From the NCBI GenBank assembly GCA_012523605.1, contig JAAYTY010000117.1, positions 1-13,574 of the forward strand: DNA of 13,574 nt, in the 5' to 3' direction. How positions within the stretch are numbered: position 1 is the first letter of the stretch; every line of letters begins with the position of its first letter. Source of the stretch: Candidatus Fermentibacterota bacterium. Lineage in GTDB: Bacteria; Fermentibacterota; Fermentibacteria; Fermentibacterales; Fermentibacteraceae. The notes under the pieces were generated by a model. It had not been told where the DNA came from and did not search any database. It saw only the letters and a program-made list of their open reading frames with translations. Positions 12,820 through 13,574 of the stretch are shown in pieces. Position numbers and translations under genes: made by a program.

Positions 12820-13574
12820 AGAGCCCTGATCACGCCGTCCTGCCAATCCTTCGCGGCATAGACCTCCCCCGGGGGCGTCTCGGCCAGGATCGCCACGGCG
12901 AGCCGCTTCCCGGACGAGGTGAAGACCACGCCTGCCAGGGCGCAGGTGTCGCTCAGGGTGCCGGTCTTGCCTCTGAACGCTCCAGGCGGCAGGTCCGAGA
13001 GCCTCGACCGCAGAGTTCCGTCAACTCCGTTCACCGCGAGCGAGGCGATGAATTCGGGGCCCCATTCGATCGAGCAGGCTCCAGCGGCGACAACCGCCGC
13101 GAGGTTGGCCGGTGACAGGCGGTTCAACCGCGACAGGCCCGAGCCGTCGGCAAGCTGGAAGGATGCGCATCCGGGGGTGAGCCGCCTGAGCATTGCGCCC
13201 ACGAGATCGCAGGCCGCGGCGGTGGTCACCGGCTCGCCCGCGGCCGCCAGCCCGGCCGTCCTCAGCACCTGCTCGGCCACACCGTTCATGCTCCACTTGT
13301 TCATGTCGCACAAGATCGAAGAAAGTTCGTCTGACCTGATTTCGGACACGGTCCGGAGCCCCGGCTGATCCGGAGCATCGCCGGGGGCTACCTCCTCGAT
13401 CTCGAAGCCGTTCGCTTCGAGCTCTTCGGAGAACATCAGAGCGAACTCCGAGGGAGCGCCCGCGAACGGCGCGAAGATCCTCCTGGCAGATCCTCTGGGC
13501 ATCGAGCCCGAGACAACCATAGAGTTGTCCGAGCCGTCCCATCCTCTGGCCGATGCCGACAGAAGGGCTTCGCC
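12804..13574 (-). CDS. dacB: D-alanyl-D-alanine carboxypeptidase / endopeptidase, PBP4 (S13) family, C-terminal part
   Basis: A periplasmic serine peptidase acting on peptidoglycan stem peptides. The frame is open to the right edge, so the start and N-terminal part, including any signal peptide and the SxxK nucleophile motif, lie outside. The 256 residues present carry the second and third penicillin-binding motifs: SMN in MNKWSMNGVAEQVLR (codons at 13284-13292) and KTG in FRGKTGTLSDT (codons at 12960-12968), plus the family's LADGSGLSRLNRLSP. The ATG at 13518-13520 is internal, since residues before it (WDGSDNSMVVSG) continue the family pattern. PBP4-type proteins are usually about 450-500 aa, so roughly half is missing. 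The SxN motif has Met where Asp is common. It converges on the glycosyltransferase gene with a 16-base overlap and no visible terminator between. Confidence 0.93.
   Translation of the reverse strand, partial: GEALLSASARGWDGSDNSMVVSGSMPRGSARRIFAPFAGAPSEFALMFSEELEANGFEIEEVAPGDAPDQPGLRTVSEIRSDELSSILCDMNKWSMNGVAEQVLRTAGLAAAGEPVTTAAACDLVGAMLRRLTPGCASFQLADGSGLSRLNRLSPANLAAVVAAGACSIEWGPEFIASLAVNGVDGTLRSRLSDLPPGAFRGKTGTLSDTCALAGVVFTSSGKRLAVAILAETPPGEVYAAKDWQDGVIRALYSGV

Noticed and set aside
1..13574. Defence system, prophage, insertion sequence, CRISPR array, tRNA or rRNA
   Set aside because: None seen: no spaced direct repeats, transposase or phage motifs, or tRNA-like clover-leaf. All genes but the three-gene envelope module, the radical SAM protein and the PurS-like protein are ordinary housekeeping families.

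Overview
This is a gene-dense, GC-rich stretch (by eye around two-thirds G+C) of a bacterial chromosome. It holds thirteen protein genes, two of them cut by the window edges, and no RNA gene, insertion sequence or CRISPR array. Twelve genes run on the plus strand and the last one on the minus strand. Four things suggest an uncultivated lineage near the FCB group (Fibrobacteres-Chlorobi-Bacteroidetes and relatives): a lipoprotein resembling the Bacteroidetes DUF4837 family, frequent use of AGG for arginine despite the high GC, free use of GTG/TTG starts, and pervasive 4-base stop/start overlaps. That placement is inference only; no marker here fixes the phylum.

Region 1 (1-7097) is one tightly coupled run: purL (5' end missing), purQ, a PurS-like gene, a large radical SAM protein and ribonuclease G. 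Each gene starts inside the stop codon of the previous one. The first three should make formylglycinamidine ribonucleotide (FGAM) synthase, the fourth step of purine synthesis. The third gene appears to hold two PurS-like halves in one chain. The radical SAM/RNase G pair is a neighbourhood seen in many bacteria, next to ribosomal protein L21, but the role of the radical SAM partner is unknown.

Region 2 (7098-8347) holds rplU (L21) and folD. A near-consensus promoter lies in the 70-base gap before rplU, and its -10 box forms the centre of a perfect 6-bp hairpin followed by a T-rich tract. The gap may therefore both end the upstream transcript and start the next. The usual rpmA (L27) gene does not follow rplU; folD does.

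Region 3 (8348-12819) begins after a 112-base gap with a weaker promoter candidate. It carries a small membrane coiled-coil protein, a DUF4837-like lipoprotein, a TPR protein with a long disordered tail, type II dehydroquinate dehydratase (aroQ), elongation factor P (efp) and a dolichol-phosphate-mannose-synthase-like glycosyltransferase. The glycosyltransferase appears to start at CTG inside the efp stop codon. The first three look like an uncharacterised envelope module.

Region 4 (12804-13574) is the C-terminal part of a PBP4-type D-Ala-D-Ala carboxypeptidase on the minus strand. Its stop codon overlaps the end of the glycosyltransferase gene by 16 bases.

I see no phage, defence or mobile system. 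The points most worth a second look are the tandem PurS-like protein, the CTG start, the promoter/hairpin overlap, the unknown membrane/lipoprotein/TPR module and the altered active-site loop of AroQ.
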